NCBI GenBank assembly: GCA_947461225.1
Contig: CANHJV010000020.1
Location: forward strand, 1-35,243
Reading direction: 5' to 3'
Length of the DNA: 35,243 nucleotides
From: Gemmatimonadota bacterium
GTDB taxonomy: Bacteria > Gemmatimonadota > Gemmatimonadetes > Gemmatimonadales > Gemmatimonadaceae
Within the stretch, counting starts at the first letter, position 1. Every line of letters starts with the position of its first letter. The notes below the pieces were generated by a model that saw only the letters and a list, made by a program, of their open reading frames with translations, made no database searches and was not told where the DNA came from. Below are positions 24,499 to 32,530 of this stretch, one piece after another. The position numbers and the translations under genes are program-made.

Positions 24499-25767
24499 GT
24501 GAGCGACGCGCGCGAACTGTTGGCGGTGCGTGAGATTGCGCACGCCTTTTTGCTGGCTGATCGTCCGAGTGATGTGCAGCAGTTCGCGCTCGATCGGGTG
24601 ACGCCGATACTCGGTGCCACCTTTTCGCTGGTGATGGAGCTCGGAGACGATGGCGAATTGCTGCGGCCGGTGGCCCAGCATGAATGGCCATCGAAGCATC
24701 GGCATTGGATCGGCGCGCTTCGCGTGCGCGTGGGCGACGGACCGAGTGGGGTGGCGGTCGCGGAACGACGCTTGGTCGAGGTTGCCGATCTCTTCGCGGA
24801 CGACACGCTCGGCGCGTGGCATGAGGTCGCGGAGGAGCTCGGATTCCGCTCGATCATTGCGGCGCCGCTGGAAACGGCCGACGGACCGATCGGGGCGGTT
24901 GCGTTCTACTTCGCCGACGCCACGCACGTGCGTGACGAGCAGCGCGCTCTGGTACGGGTGGTGGCCGATCAGCTGGCCGCGGCGACGGACAAGTCGCGTC
25001 GCACCGATGCGCTGCGTCGCGCGAATGCGGCGCTGGCCGAGGCCAATGCGCAGTTTGAGCGTCAGGCGGCGGTGTGGAACAGCGCGGAACGGGCGCGCGA
25101 CCGGACCGTTCACGGCGTGGTGTCGGCGTTGCTGACGCTGGCGGCGCCGGGCGACCCCGATGATGCAGCGGGTCGCTTGGCGGCCGTTCATGCGCTGGCG
25201 GTGGCGGCGCGTGACTACGACGTGGTGACGCACGACGACTTTGCCGCCGCCACGGCCGATGTGGACCCACGCGAGCCATTGCTGTCGGCGGTCGCGAGGT
25301 GGCGAGGCCGAGCCCCAATGGTGCCGATTCATGTGGACGAGCCCACGGTGCTTCTGCCGACGATCCGCGGCGACCTCCACTGGCTGTCCCGTCTCTTGGA
25401 ACTGGTGGTGGGGTTGGCGGTACGGTCGGCGTGTATCGAGGGCGGGACGGTGAATACCGGGGTTCGACTGGGGCGTGGCTTCATCGCGCTGCAGGTGGGG
25501 TGGCGCGATGCCTCGACGGACGCCTCGGCCGCGGTTGCCGAGGACCAACCTCCCTCGGTGACACCGCGTATACTTCAGGATATGCCGCGCCGTCCGGCCC
25601 ATGACCCGTTCGCGGGTGTGCGCGAGGCGGTGACGGCGCTCGATCAGCCGCTGGCCACCGTCCTGGCGGGGCGCCTTGGCGGCCAGATGCGCGTTGAGGA
25701 ATCGGCCAGCGGTTCAGAAGACGAGGGCGGGTGGACGTTGGTCTTCCCCGTCGAAGCCGATCGCTGA
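24499..25767 (+). CDS. GAF-domain protein with degenerate histidine-kinase-like C-terminus
   Basis: 422 aa. Residues about 8-160 look like a GAF domain (GDGPSGVAVAERRLVEVADL, GFRSIIAAPLETADGPIGAVAFYF), and about 165-200 is a coiled coil (ANAALAEANAQFERQ). The rest follows the layout of a sensor kinase but has lost its key residues: His205 stands where an H-box might be without the SHELRTP context, 291-311 resembles an N-box helix without the essential Asn, and 393-418 (LGGQMRVEESASG...WTLVFPV) resembles the end of an HATPase domain. A signal-sensing pseudo-kinase is inferred. Start GTG, one base after the SDR stop. Confidence 0.7.
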   Translation: MSDARELLAVREIAHAFLLADRPSDVQQFALDRVTPILGATFSLVMELGDDGELLRPVAQHEWPSKHRHWIGALRVRVGDGPSGVAVAERRLVEVADLFADDTLGAWHEVAEELGFRSIIAAPLETADGPIGAVAFYFADATHVRDEQRALVRVVADQLAAATDKSRRTDALRRANAALAEANAQFERQAAVWNSAERARDRTVHGVVSALLTLAAPGDPDDAAGRLAAVHALAVAARDYDVVTHDDFAAATADVDPREPLLSAVARWRGRAPMVPIHVDEPTVLLPTIRGDLHWLSRLLELVVGLAVRSACIEGGTVNTGVRLGRGFIALQVGWRDASTDASAAVAEDQPPSVTPRILQDMPRRPAHDPFAGVREAVTALDQPLATVLAGRLGGQMRVEESASGSEDEGGWTLVFPVEADR

Positions 25768-25816
25768 CCCGCCGTCGTTGTCCCTCTTGTTCTCCCGTTC
25801 AATCCGGATCGCCCGT

Positions 25817-26170
25817 ATGCACCAGCAGTCGAATCGCCAATTGCAGGAACGTCTCACCTCGCTGCCGATCGCGGAGGTCATCGCGATGGCGACGCGCTAT
25901 TTCACGCGCCGGAGCGGGGTGTATACGACGTTCATCGAGAAGCAGGGTCCCTCGCATCTCGTCCTGCGAGGGCAGGGTGGCGAGGAGCTGGTGATCGCCG
26001 CGCGGCTCACGGATGCGGGCACCGCCGTTACGGGTTCGACCTACATGTTCGACCAGCAGGTCGCACGCTTTCTTGATTCGCTGCCGCCGGCGATCCCGGT
26101 ACTGGCGGCCGCCGATGCTGTCGCCGATGCGGCCGCTGATGCGGCCATGTTGCCCGCGGGTGTCGCATGA
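25817..26170 (+). CDS. Small protein of unknown function
   Basis: 117 aa, not recognised. The N-terminal half is mixed helix/strand (LQERLTSLPIAEVIAMATRYF, then SHLVLRGQGGEELVIAARL), and the C-terminal 25 residues are an Ala/Asp-rich low-complexity helix (AAADAVADAAADAAML). No signal peptide or membrane segment. The ATG at 25817 is the first ATG after the upstream gene, 49 bases past its stop. Its end overlaps the ubiquitin-like gene by four bases (ATGA), so the two are probably made together and may interact. Confidence 0.65.
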   Translation: MHQQSNRQLQERLTSLPIAEVIAMATRYFTRRSGVYTTFIEKQGPSHLVLRGQGGEELVIAARLTDAGTAVTGSTYMFDQQVARFLDSLPPAIPVLAAADAVADAAADAAMLPAGVA

Positions 26171-26505
26171 CCGTGCGTACGACGCACTTCGTAAATTCGC
26201 TCCGCGTGCGGCCGGAGATCATCCGCCTCGCGAGCGAGCAGGCCCCCGAGCTCTGGACCGTGCGCGTGCAGGCGGCCGAGGTGTGGGATGCGGTGCGGGT
26301 GGAGGCGACGCCGGAGACGCGTGTGCGTGATGTGAAGCAGGCCGCGATGGCGCTGCTCCTGCCGGACGTCGATCAGATCGACAGCTTCCTCGTGAAGTTG
26401 CATGGCGCCGAAGTGACGAACGAGGCGCAGTCGCTACAGTCGGCGGGGGCGCGTGACGCGTCGACGCTGTTCGTGACGGCCCGCCGGCGTCGGCCGGTCC
26501 GGTGA
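26167..26505 (+). CDS. Ubiquitin-like beta-grasp protein (putative)
   Basis: 112 aa. After a 28-residue lead, residues 30-105 line up with ubiquitin by eye: a beta-hairpin (WTVRVQAAEVWDAVRVEATP), a helix opening TRVRDVKQAAM (compare TIENVKAKI), the turn LVKLHGAEV (compare LIFAGKQL), then LQSAGARDASTLFVTAR (compare LSDYNIQKESTLHLVLR). The C-terminus is RRRRPVR and has no Gly-Gly, so conjugation in the ubiquitin manner is not indicated; bacterial YukD/EsaB proteins are a precedent for such a fold without Gly-Gly. Overlaps both neighbours (ATGA upstream, GTGA into moxR), placing it firmly in the MoxR operon. Fold by visual comparison only. Confidence 0.65.
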   Translation: MTVRTTHFVNSLRVRPEIIRLASEQAPELWTVRVQAAEVWDAVRVEATPETRVRDVKQAAMALLLPDVDQIDSFLVKLHGAEVTNEAQSLQSAGARDASTLFVTARRRRPVR

Positions 26506-27500
26506 GCGAACGGTCGCCGGAGTCGCTGATCGCGGCCGTTCATCGGCTACGCGCGGAGATCGCGAAGCGCATCGTGGGGCAGGATGCGGTGGTGGACGAG
26601 ATCCTGATGGCGCTGGTGGCTGGCGGACACGCCCTGCTCGTTGGTGTGCCCGGCCTTGCGAAGACGCTGATGATCAAGTCCCTGTCCGATGCGATGCAGC
26701 TTGAGTTCCGTCGCATTCAGTTCACCCCCGACCTGGTGCCGAGCGACATCACGGGCACCGAGATTCTCGAAGAGAGTGGCGGCGGGTCGCGCGCGTTCCG
26801 CTTCGTGCAGGGGCCGGTGTTCGCGAACATCGTGCTGGCCGACGAGATCAATCGCGCGCCGCCACGGACCCAGGCGGCGTTGTTGGAAGCGATGCAGGAG
26901 CACAGCGTGACCGCCGCCGGCAAGACGATGCAGCTGCCGGAGCCGTTCTTCGTGCTCGCGACGCAGAATCCAATCGAACAGGAAGGCACGTATCCACTGC
27001 CGGAGGCGCAGCTGGATCGCTTCCTGTTCGACATTCGCGTGGGCTATCCTACCGAAGCCGACGAGATCTCCATTCTCCGCACCACCACGGGCAGGCGTGG
27101 CGCGCCGATTGAGGCGGTGTTCTCGGCGGATGACGCACTCGCGTTGCAGCGACTGGTGCGCGAGTTGCCGTGCAGTGAGTTGGTGCTCACCTACGCGGCG
27201 AAGCTCGTGAGGGCCACGCGGCCGCAGGAGGCCTCGGCGCCGAACATCGTGCGCCAGTATGTGCGATGGGGCGCGGGACCGCGCGCGGGGCAGGCCTTGA
27301 TTCTCGGCGCGAAAGCGGCGGCGTTGCTGGCTGGGCGCGCGGCGGTGTCGCCGGCGGACATCCGGCGCGTGGCCATGCCGGTGCTTCGGCATCGCATTCT
27401 GCCGAACTTCGCCGCCGAGGCCGACGGCGTGTCGGCGGAACCGATCATCGAGGCGCTGTTGTCGCACGTGGCAGCGCCAGGCAGCGCGCTGCCAGCCTGA
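26502..27500 (+). CDS. MoxR-type AAA+ ATPase
   Basis: Chaperone-like AAA+ ATPase that usually acts with VWA/DUF58 partners. Walker A is GVPGLAKT (48-55) and Walker B is VLADEINR (111-118), followed by the MoxR pattern LLEAMQEHSVT, ATQNPIEQEGTYPLPEAQLDRF and a C-terminal lid domain. Length (332 aa) is normal. Start is GTG within GTGA overlap of the upstream ubiquitin-like gene. In other bacteria this ATPase precedes DUF58 and Bat-type genes, as it does here. Confidence 0.95.
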   Translation: MSERSPESLIAAVHRLRAEIAKRIVGQDAVVDEILMALVAGGHALLVGVPGLAKTLMIKSLSDAMQLEFRRIQFTPDLVPSDITGTEILEESGGGSRAFRFVQGPVFANIVLADEINRAPPRTQAALLEAMQEHSVTAAGKTMQLPEPFFVLATQNPIEQEGTYPLPEAQLDRFLFDIRVGYPTEADEISILRTTTGRRGAPIEAVFSADDALALQRLVRELPCSELVLTYAAKLVRATRPQEASAPNIVRQYVRWGAGPRAGQALILGAKAAALLAGRAAVSPADIRRVAMPVLRHRILPNFAAEADGVSAEPIIEALLSHVAAPGSALPA

Positions 27501-27509
27501 TTGCGCGGC

Positions 27510-27542
27510 ATGAGCGCGCGGCTTACGCCTACGCAGCGATGA
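27510..27542 (+). other. Ten-codon coupling mini-ORF before the DUF58 gene
   Basis: In the only gap of the MoxR-to-GATase string (27501-27538), an ATG opens the peptide MSARLTPTQR. Its TGA overlaps the DUF58 ATG as ATGA, the same junction used by the other genes of the operon. It may keep ribosomes coupled across the gap. Could be chance. Confidence 0.3.
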
Positions 27543-28402
27543 GCGCGGACTACGGGCCGCTGCTTGATGCCTTGCGTGGCGTACGCTGGCCGGCGCGCCG
27601 TGCCGTGGCCGCGGCACCGTCTGGCGCACACCGCTCGCGGCAACGCGGAACGGCCGGCGAGTTCACGGAGTATCGCCTGTATCGGCAGGGCGACGATCCG
27701 CGGGCGCTCGATTGGAAGCTGTTGGCGCGCAGCGATCGCGCGTTCGTGCGGCTGAGCGACGATCGTGCGCTCCTGCCCACGTGGATCGTGCTCGACGGCA
27801 GTGCCAGCATGGACTATCCGGTGGGCAGCGGTGTGAGCAAATGGCGCATGGCGTGCGCCGTCGCGGTGGGGCTGGCCGCCGTCGCCCACGCGTCGGGTGA
27901 TCCGGTGGGCGTGTTAGCGCTGCACGCCGATGGCGTGCTGCGCATGCCGCCGCGCACACGACGCGGTACGGTACGCGAGATCGCCCGTGCGCTGGATGCG
28001 CTCCGCGCCGGAGGCACGAGTGCGCTGGCGTCGGCGTTGAGGCAGATCCCCGTGACCGCGCGCTGCGTGCTCGTGACCGACTGCCTCGGTGATTGCGAGT
28101 CGACGATCAAGAACGCGTCGGTACTGGCGGCCGGCGGGGCGATGCTGGAGTGCGTGCACGTCGTGGCGCGCGAGGAGCTCGCGCTTCCCGAGGGGATTTT
28201 TCGCGCGCAGGATCCGGAAGATGCCACGGTGTCGCGTGTGACAAGCGCCGACATACGCAGCGGCTACGCCACCCGCTTCGATGCGTTTCGGGCGCAGGTG
28301 CGCGATCAGTGGCGCGCGCTCGGCGCCGGCTACACCGAAGTCACGACTGATGTGGCACCGGCACGAGCGGTGCGTGCGGTGGTGGCGGGGCTGGCCCTAT
28401 GA
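27539..28402 (+). CDS. DUF58 domain protein (VWA-like)
   Basis: 287 aa. The DUF58 signature is at residues 41-60 (EFTEYRLY, GDDPRALDW), and a VWA-like metal-site motif LDGSAS at 85-90 follows, then the remaining alpha/beta core ending VHVVAREE. DUF58 proteins are the standard partners of MoxR ATPases. The ATG at 27539 gives the normal distance to the DUF58 signature; an upstream frame reaching into moxR is not credible. The 3' end overlaps the next gene by ATGA. Confidence 0.9.
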   Translation: MSADYGPLLDALRGVRWPARRAVAAAPSGAHRSRQRGTAGEFTEYRLYRQGDDPRALDWKLLARSDRAFVRLSDDRALLPTWIVLDGSASMDYPVGSGVSKWRMACAVAVGLAAVAHASGDPVGVLALHADGVLRMPPRTRRGTVREIARALDALRAGGTSALASALRQIPVTARCVLVTDCLGDCESTIKNASVLAAGGAMLECVHVVAREELALPEGIFRAQDPEDATVSRVTSADIRSGYATRFDAFRAQVRDQWRALGAGYTEVTTDVAPARAVRAVVAGLAL

Positions 28403-29706
28403 TCGGCTTCGCGATGCCCTGGGTGTTCGGCGGTGCGCTGGCGGCCGCGTTGGCGATTACGGCGCTCCACTTTCTCTCGGTACGACAGCCTCGCGTGCTG
28501 TTGCTGCCGACGGCGCGCTTCGTCCCGGAGCGGGACGCTCGCGCGGTGGCACGCCAGGCGAAGCCGAGTGATCTGCCGCTGCTGCTGCTGCGCGTGATCG
28601 CCTTGCTGGCGGCGGGTGCCGCGCTGGCCGGCGCACGATGCAGTGAACGGGGCGCGCGACGGTCGTCGATCGTCGTGATCGATGCCGCGCAGCGTGCGGA
28701 CTCGGTGGCGCTGCTGCGCGCCGCGAGTGCGGCGCCAACGAGCGACGTTGCCGAGGCTGTACCGCCGCTCGTGCTGTGGGTGCGTGGTGTGTCGGATGAT
28801 CCAGGTGTGGCGATAGCGGCCGCGATCCGCGAATCGGCGCGTCAGGCGCAGGCCAATCCTTCGTTGTCGGAGCTCTCGCTCACGGTGCTCGTGCCGGAAA
28901 CGGTGCGTTCACGGCGTGGTTGGGATGCGTGGCGCAGGCAGTGGCCCGCGGGCATTCGCGTGGTCCGCCATGCGCAGGCGCTGTCGACCGACAGCGCGCC
29001 GTCGTTGGCCCCCGCGTTCGGACCGGTGCGCGTGGTGGGCGCGGCGACGGCTCGCGGGACCGATGTGATCGCGGCGGCGTTCGCGTCGCGTGGAGGGCGT
29101 TCCGATCGCCCGACCGCCACCGACGTCGCGGATGTGGTGGTCTATCGTGCCGCTTCCGACGGTGCGGAGCAGGCGGGAGTGACGGTGTGGTGGCCGGTGA
29201 GTGGAATACCGGCGGGTTGGCGTGCGGCGCCGGCGATGGACTCCGTCGGTGCCGTCGCGGCCAACGGCCTGGCCTTGGTGGCGCCATGGCTGCGCAGGGC
29301 GCTGCCGCCGGCGCTCTCGGACAGCGTACGGGCGATTGCGTGGTGGAGTGACGGCGTGCCGGCTGCCATCGAACGCGCGCGCGGTGCGTCGTGTGTGCGT
29401 GAGGTGGCCATCGTCGTGACCGAGGGAAGCGACCTCCTGCTGTCACCGGCCGCCGATGGATTGTTGCGCGCATTGCGCGCACCGTGCGGCGGGCTCGGCG
29501 TACCGGCGCCGCGCGAACCTTCGGGGAATTCGGAAGGGGTGGCATTGTCGGCCTATGCACCGGCCCGCGGGTTTCGCGACAGCGACTCCGGTTCGCGCAC
29601 TACGCGACCCGCTTGGCTGGCGACGGCGCTCTTGGTCCTCGCCTTCGTTGCCTTGCTGGCCGAGCACGTGGTCCGGCGCGAGTCGGCGGATATGGCGGCG
29701 TCATGA
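28399..29706 (+). CDS. Bat-type (aerotolerance N-terminal) membrane protein
   Basis: 435 aa. N-terminal helix at about 5-27, then the basic QPRVLLLPTARF segment and a second helix at 59-79: the layout of BatA-type N-terminal domains. Where a VWA domain would show DxSxS, the sequence reads SIVVIDAAQRADS (90-102), so the metal site is missing and the periplasmic region is probably a non-binding relative. A final helix lies at about 405-425. It probably anchors the assembly served by MoxR/DUF58 in the inner membrane. Both ends overlap neighbours by ATGA. Confidence 0.78.
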   Translation: MIGFAMPWVFGGALAAALAITALHFLSVRQPRVLLLPTARFVPERDARAVARQAKPSDLPLLLLRVIALLAAGAALAGARCSERGARRSSIVVIDAAQRADSVALLRAASAAPTSDVAEAVPPLVLWVRGVSDDPGVAIAAAIRESARQAQANPSLSELSLTVLVPETVRSRRGWDAWRRQWPAGIRVVRHAQALSTDSAPSLAPAFGPVRVVGAATARGTDVIAAAFASRGGRSDRPTATDVADVVVYRAASDGAEQAGVTVWWPVSGIPAGWRAAPAMDSVGAVAANGLALVAPWLRRALPPALSDSVRAIAWWSDGVPAAIERARGASCVREVAIVVTEGSDLLLSPAADGLLRALRAPCGGLGVPAPREPSGNSEGVALSAYAPARGFRDSDSGSRTTRPAWLATALLVLAFVALLAEHVVRRESADMAAS

Positions 29707-31889
29707 ACGAGACGACGCTGCTGTCGATCGTGGCGGAAGTCCGCCGCGCGCTGAGCCGACTGGTGTACGCGCGGGCCACTTTACTCGCACTCGGTGTGGC
29801 GCTGTCGGCGTGGCTGCTGTTCGACGGCGTGCGCGCGGCGCGAGACGGTGCGCCGATCGGTACGGGCCGCCGTGCCGAGATGGCCTTCGTGATCGCGCTC
29901 GTGGCCGCGATACTGGTGAGCTGCGTACTGGCCCGCCGCCGCGCGCGCGGCATCGATGACGTGCGTGCGGCGTTGTGGATCGAAGAGCGCGACGGTGCTG
30001 CATGGCCCGCGAGTTTCGCCTTGGTGACGCTGGTCGAGGCGCTGGTCGGACTGCGAGCCTCGGACGACGCGTCGTCGCCGTCCGAGAAGTCGGCGCGCGC
30101 CATCACCGAGAGTCCGCTGCTACTGGCGTCGGCGAGCGCGGTGCTGAGCCGCGCCGATGTGCCCCGTGCGTTGCGGCGTTCCGCGCGGCATCAACTGCTC
30201 GGGCCGACGCTGTTCGCGGGCGGTGCTCTCACGGTGGTGGTGCTTGGTGCCTTGGTGCGCTCGTCGGCCAGCGGTTCCGCTGATGCGATGCTGCGCGCGG
30301 TTACGGGTGATGTGGCGACGCCGACGCCGATGCCGCCGCTGGGGGCGTGGCAGGTGCGCGTGGAGGCGCCGGCCTACACGCGCCGCGCCCCGCAGCAGTG
30401 GGGTGACGTGCAGAATGTGTCGGCGATCAGCGGCAGTACCGTGCGGCTGCGCGGTACCGGTCCTGTGCCGGCGCGTGTGATCGAGCGCGTCGTGGGCGAC
30501 GCGGCGGATACACTCGGCGCCGCGCGCCGCGAGCGCGTCGTGGTGCCGACGACGACGGGTGAGGGATGGCAGGTGCGCACGGTGGCGAGCGACGGCCCGG
30601 TCACGCTTCAACTCGACCGCGGCGGCCGTTCGCGGTTGCTGGTGATCGAAGGGCGCGCGGATTCGATTCCACGTGTGTCGCTGCTGCAGCCGGCCCGTGA
30701 CAGCGTGTTCCGCACGCCCGAGGGGTCGCTCACACTGGTGGCGTCGGTGCGTGATGACATCGGTCTTGGGCAGGCACGCTTCGAACTGATTGTGAGTTCC
30801 GGCGAGGGCGAGCGGTTCACGGCGCGCACGGTCCCCCTGGGCGCGCGCCGCTTCGCGGGTGAGCCGGCCGGTACGATCCGCGCCACGATGGACATTGCGG
30901 CGCTCAAGCTGGTGGCGGGTGACATCGTGCATCTGCGGGCGATGGCCCGCGATGCGCATCCATCGTCGGCGCGCGAGTACGGCAGCAGCGAGACGCGCTC
31001 GTTCCGCATCGCCCGCGCTGCCGAGTACGACTCGGTGGCGGTGGAACCGGCACCGCCGCTGGAGGTCGACAAGTCACGGCTCAGTCAGCGCATGCTGCTG
31101 ATGCTCACCGAGAAGCTCGAGAAGCAGCGGCCGAGGCTGGCGCGCACGACGCTGATGAACGAGTCGATCACGATCGGGCGCGATCAGGCGCGGTTGCGAC
31201 AGGCGGTTGGTGACGTGGTCTTCCAGCGACTGAGCGGGGATGTGAGCGGCGAGCATTCGCATTCGGCCGACGATGGGCATGATCATGGCGTCGAGCAGCA
31301 GCAGGGCAAGCTCGCACTGTCGGGGGGCAATACCGGCGGCGTGCTCGAGGAAGGCGACGACTCGCCGGTGATCGCGATCAACCAGCCGTTGTTGGAAGCC
31401 TACAATGCGATGTGGGACGCGGGGCGTGCGCTCGAGCAGGGGGATCCCAAGGCCGCGATCCCGCACATGCGGCTCGCGTTGGCTGCCATCGAGCGGGCGC
31501 GGTCGGCGGAACGGCTGTATCTGCGCGGCAAGCCGCCGACGGTGATCATCGACGTTGCGAAGGTGCGGCTGGCCGGCAAGGACACGGGCGCGACGAACGT
31601 TCGTCGGGAGCGGGACGCGCTGCCACCGCGCGAGGCGCGACGTGCGGTGCGGCTGGTGCTCGCGGCGCAGTTGGTGGCACGCGATGTGTCGGCGGCGCGG
31701 GATTCGCTCGCCGTGCTGCGTGTCGAAGCGCTGGGGGATTCGCCGGCGTTCGCGGCGGCGGTTGGTGCGGTGCTCGAGGCGCTGGCGACTGGTGGCGATG
31801 CGACCGGGGCGTTCGTGCGCGCGCGTCGCGTGCTTGGCGGTGTGGTGCGGACCGATGCCGGGGTGTGGTCACGTGGAGTGCCGCGATGA
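29703..31889 (+). CDS. Large membrane protein, DUF4175-like
   Basis: 728 aa. Three predicted membrane helices (about 24-42, 58-77, 166-186) are followed by a long extracytoplasmic part with beta-rich repeats (WQVRVEAPAYTRRAPQQWG, PEGSLTLVASVRDDIGLGQARFEL). A helical C-terminal half begins near 470. The VEAPAYT..P and VRDDIGL features match DUF4175-type proteins found beside MoxR/DUF58 genes. A His-rich stretch, EHSHSADDGHDHG (517-529), could bind metal. Starts by ATGA overlap with the Bat-type gene and ends in ATGA with the DUF4159 gene. Function unknown. Confidence 0.7.
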   Translation: MNETTLLSIVAEVRRALSRLVYARATLLALGVALSAWLLFDGVRAARDGAPIGTGRRAEMAFVIALVAAILVSCVLARRRARGIDDVRAALWIEERDGAAWPASFALVTLVEALVGLRASDDASSPSEKSARAITESPLLLASASAVLSRADVPRALRRSARHQLLGPTLFAGGALTVVVLGALVRSSASGSADAMLRAVTGDVATPTPMPPLGAWQVRVEAPAYTRRAPQQWGDVQNVSAISGSTVRLRGTGPVPARVIERVVGDAADTLGAARRERVVVPTTTGEGWQVRTVASDGPVTLQLDRGGRSRLLVIEGRADSIPRVSLLQPARDSVFRTPEGSLTLVASVRDDIGLGQARFELIVSSGEGERFTARTVPLGARRFAGEPAGTIRATMDIAALKLVAGDIVHLRAMARDAHPSSAREYGSSETRSFRIARAAEYDSVAVEPAPPLEVDKSRLSQRMLLMLTEKLEKQRPRLARTTLMNESITIGRDQARLRQAVGDVVFQRLSGDVSGEHSHSADDGHDHGVEQQQGKLALSGGNTGGVLEEGDDSPVIAINQPLLEAYNAMWDAGRALEQGDPKAAIPHMRLALAAIERARSAERLYLRGKPPTVIIDVAKVRLAGKDTGATNVRRERDALPPREARRAVRLVLAAQLVARDVSAARDSLAVLRVEALGDSPAFAAAVGAVLEALATGGDATGAFVRARRVLGGVVRTDAGVWSRGVPR

Positions 31890-31920
31890 GCGCTGCGATG
31901 AGCGCTGCGATGAGCGCTGC
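31885..31920 (+). repeat. 12-bp x 3 tandem repeat carrying three in-frame ATGs
   Basis: Three exact copies of GATGAGCGCTGC span the DUF4159 start and encode Met-Ser-Ala-Ala three times, with ATGs at 31886, 31898 and 31910. Copy-number change by slippage would add or remove start codons without changing frame. Confidence 0.95.
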
Positions 31921-32530
31921 GGATCCGTTCGTGTTCGCCACGGCGCAGTATGAATCGGGCGACTGGGATTCTGCCCCGATGCTGCCGGCCAACGTGATCG
32001 ATTCGATCGCGCGTTACACGTCGTTGCCGGTTCGTCCGCAGGGTATCACGGTGCCGTTGTCCTCGGAGGCCGTGTTCGCGTATCCGCTGCTGTTTCTTAC
32101 CGGGCACTTACCCGTGCGCTTCACGACACGCGAGGCCGACGTGCTCGGCAAGTATCTCGCGCGAGGCGGACTGTTGTTCGTGGACGACCACAACCACGAT
32201 GTGGACGGTGCCTTTCACAAGACGGTCCGTGAAGAGCTTCGTCGCGTGGCCGGCGCCTTGGTACCGCTGCCGAACACGCACGAGCTGTATCGCAGCTTTT
32301 TCGTGTTCGAGAACGGACCGCCGACCACGTCGCATGAGATGAATGGCTGGGGGGACAATCTCGTGCACGAGCAGCTCGATGCGGTTCTCCGGAACGGTCG
32401 CATTTCGGTGTTGTACAGCAGCAAAGACTACAGCTCGGAGTGGAGCTTTCATCCCGACAACAAGCGATTCCTCTCGGTCGACAACACGAAGTTCGCGGTG
32501 AATCTCGTGGTCTACGCCCTTACCCGATGA
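31886..32530 (+). CDS. DUF4159 domain protein
   Basis: 214 aa, cytoplasmic by prediction. Matches DUF4159, a glutamine-amidotransferase-like alpha/beta domain: FVFATAQYESGDWDSAP at the N-terminus, PLLFLTGHLPVRFT, LGKYLARGGLLFVDDHNHD, and NGWGDNLVHEQL toward the end. In many bacteria this domain is fused to a Bat-type membrane protein; here it stands alone. Three in-frame ATGs are possible starts; 31886 overlaps the preceding stop (ATGA), as at the other junctions. Its own stop overlaps the next gene by ATGA. Confidence 0.87.
   Translation: MSAAMSAAMSAADPFVFATAQYESGDWDSAPMLPANVIDSIARYTSLPVRPQGITVPLSSEAVFAYPLLFLTGHLPVRFTTREADVLGKYLARGGLLFVDDHNHDVDGAFHKTVREELRRVAGALVPLPNTHELYRSFFVFENGPPTTSHEMNGWGDNLVHEQLDAVLRNGRISVLYSSKDYSSEWSFHPDNKRFLSVDNTKFAVNLVVYALTR

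Noticed and set aside
24499..25767. Calling the GAF protein a functional sensor histidine kinase
   Set aside because: The N-box Asn and the glycine boxes of the ATP lid are not present.
26167..26505. Ubiquitin-like protein as a conjugated modifier
   Set aside because: The C-terminus is basic with no Gly-Gly, and no E1-, E2- or JAMM-type genes are in the window.
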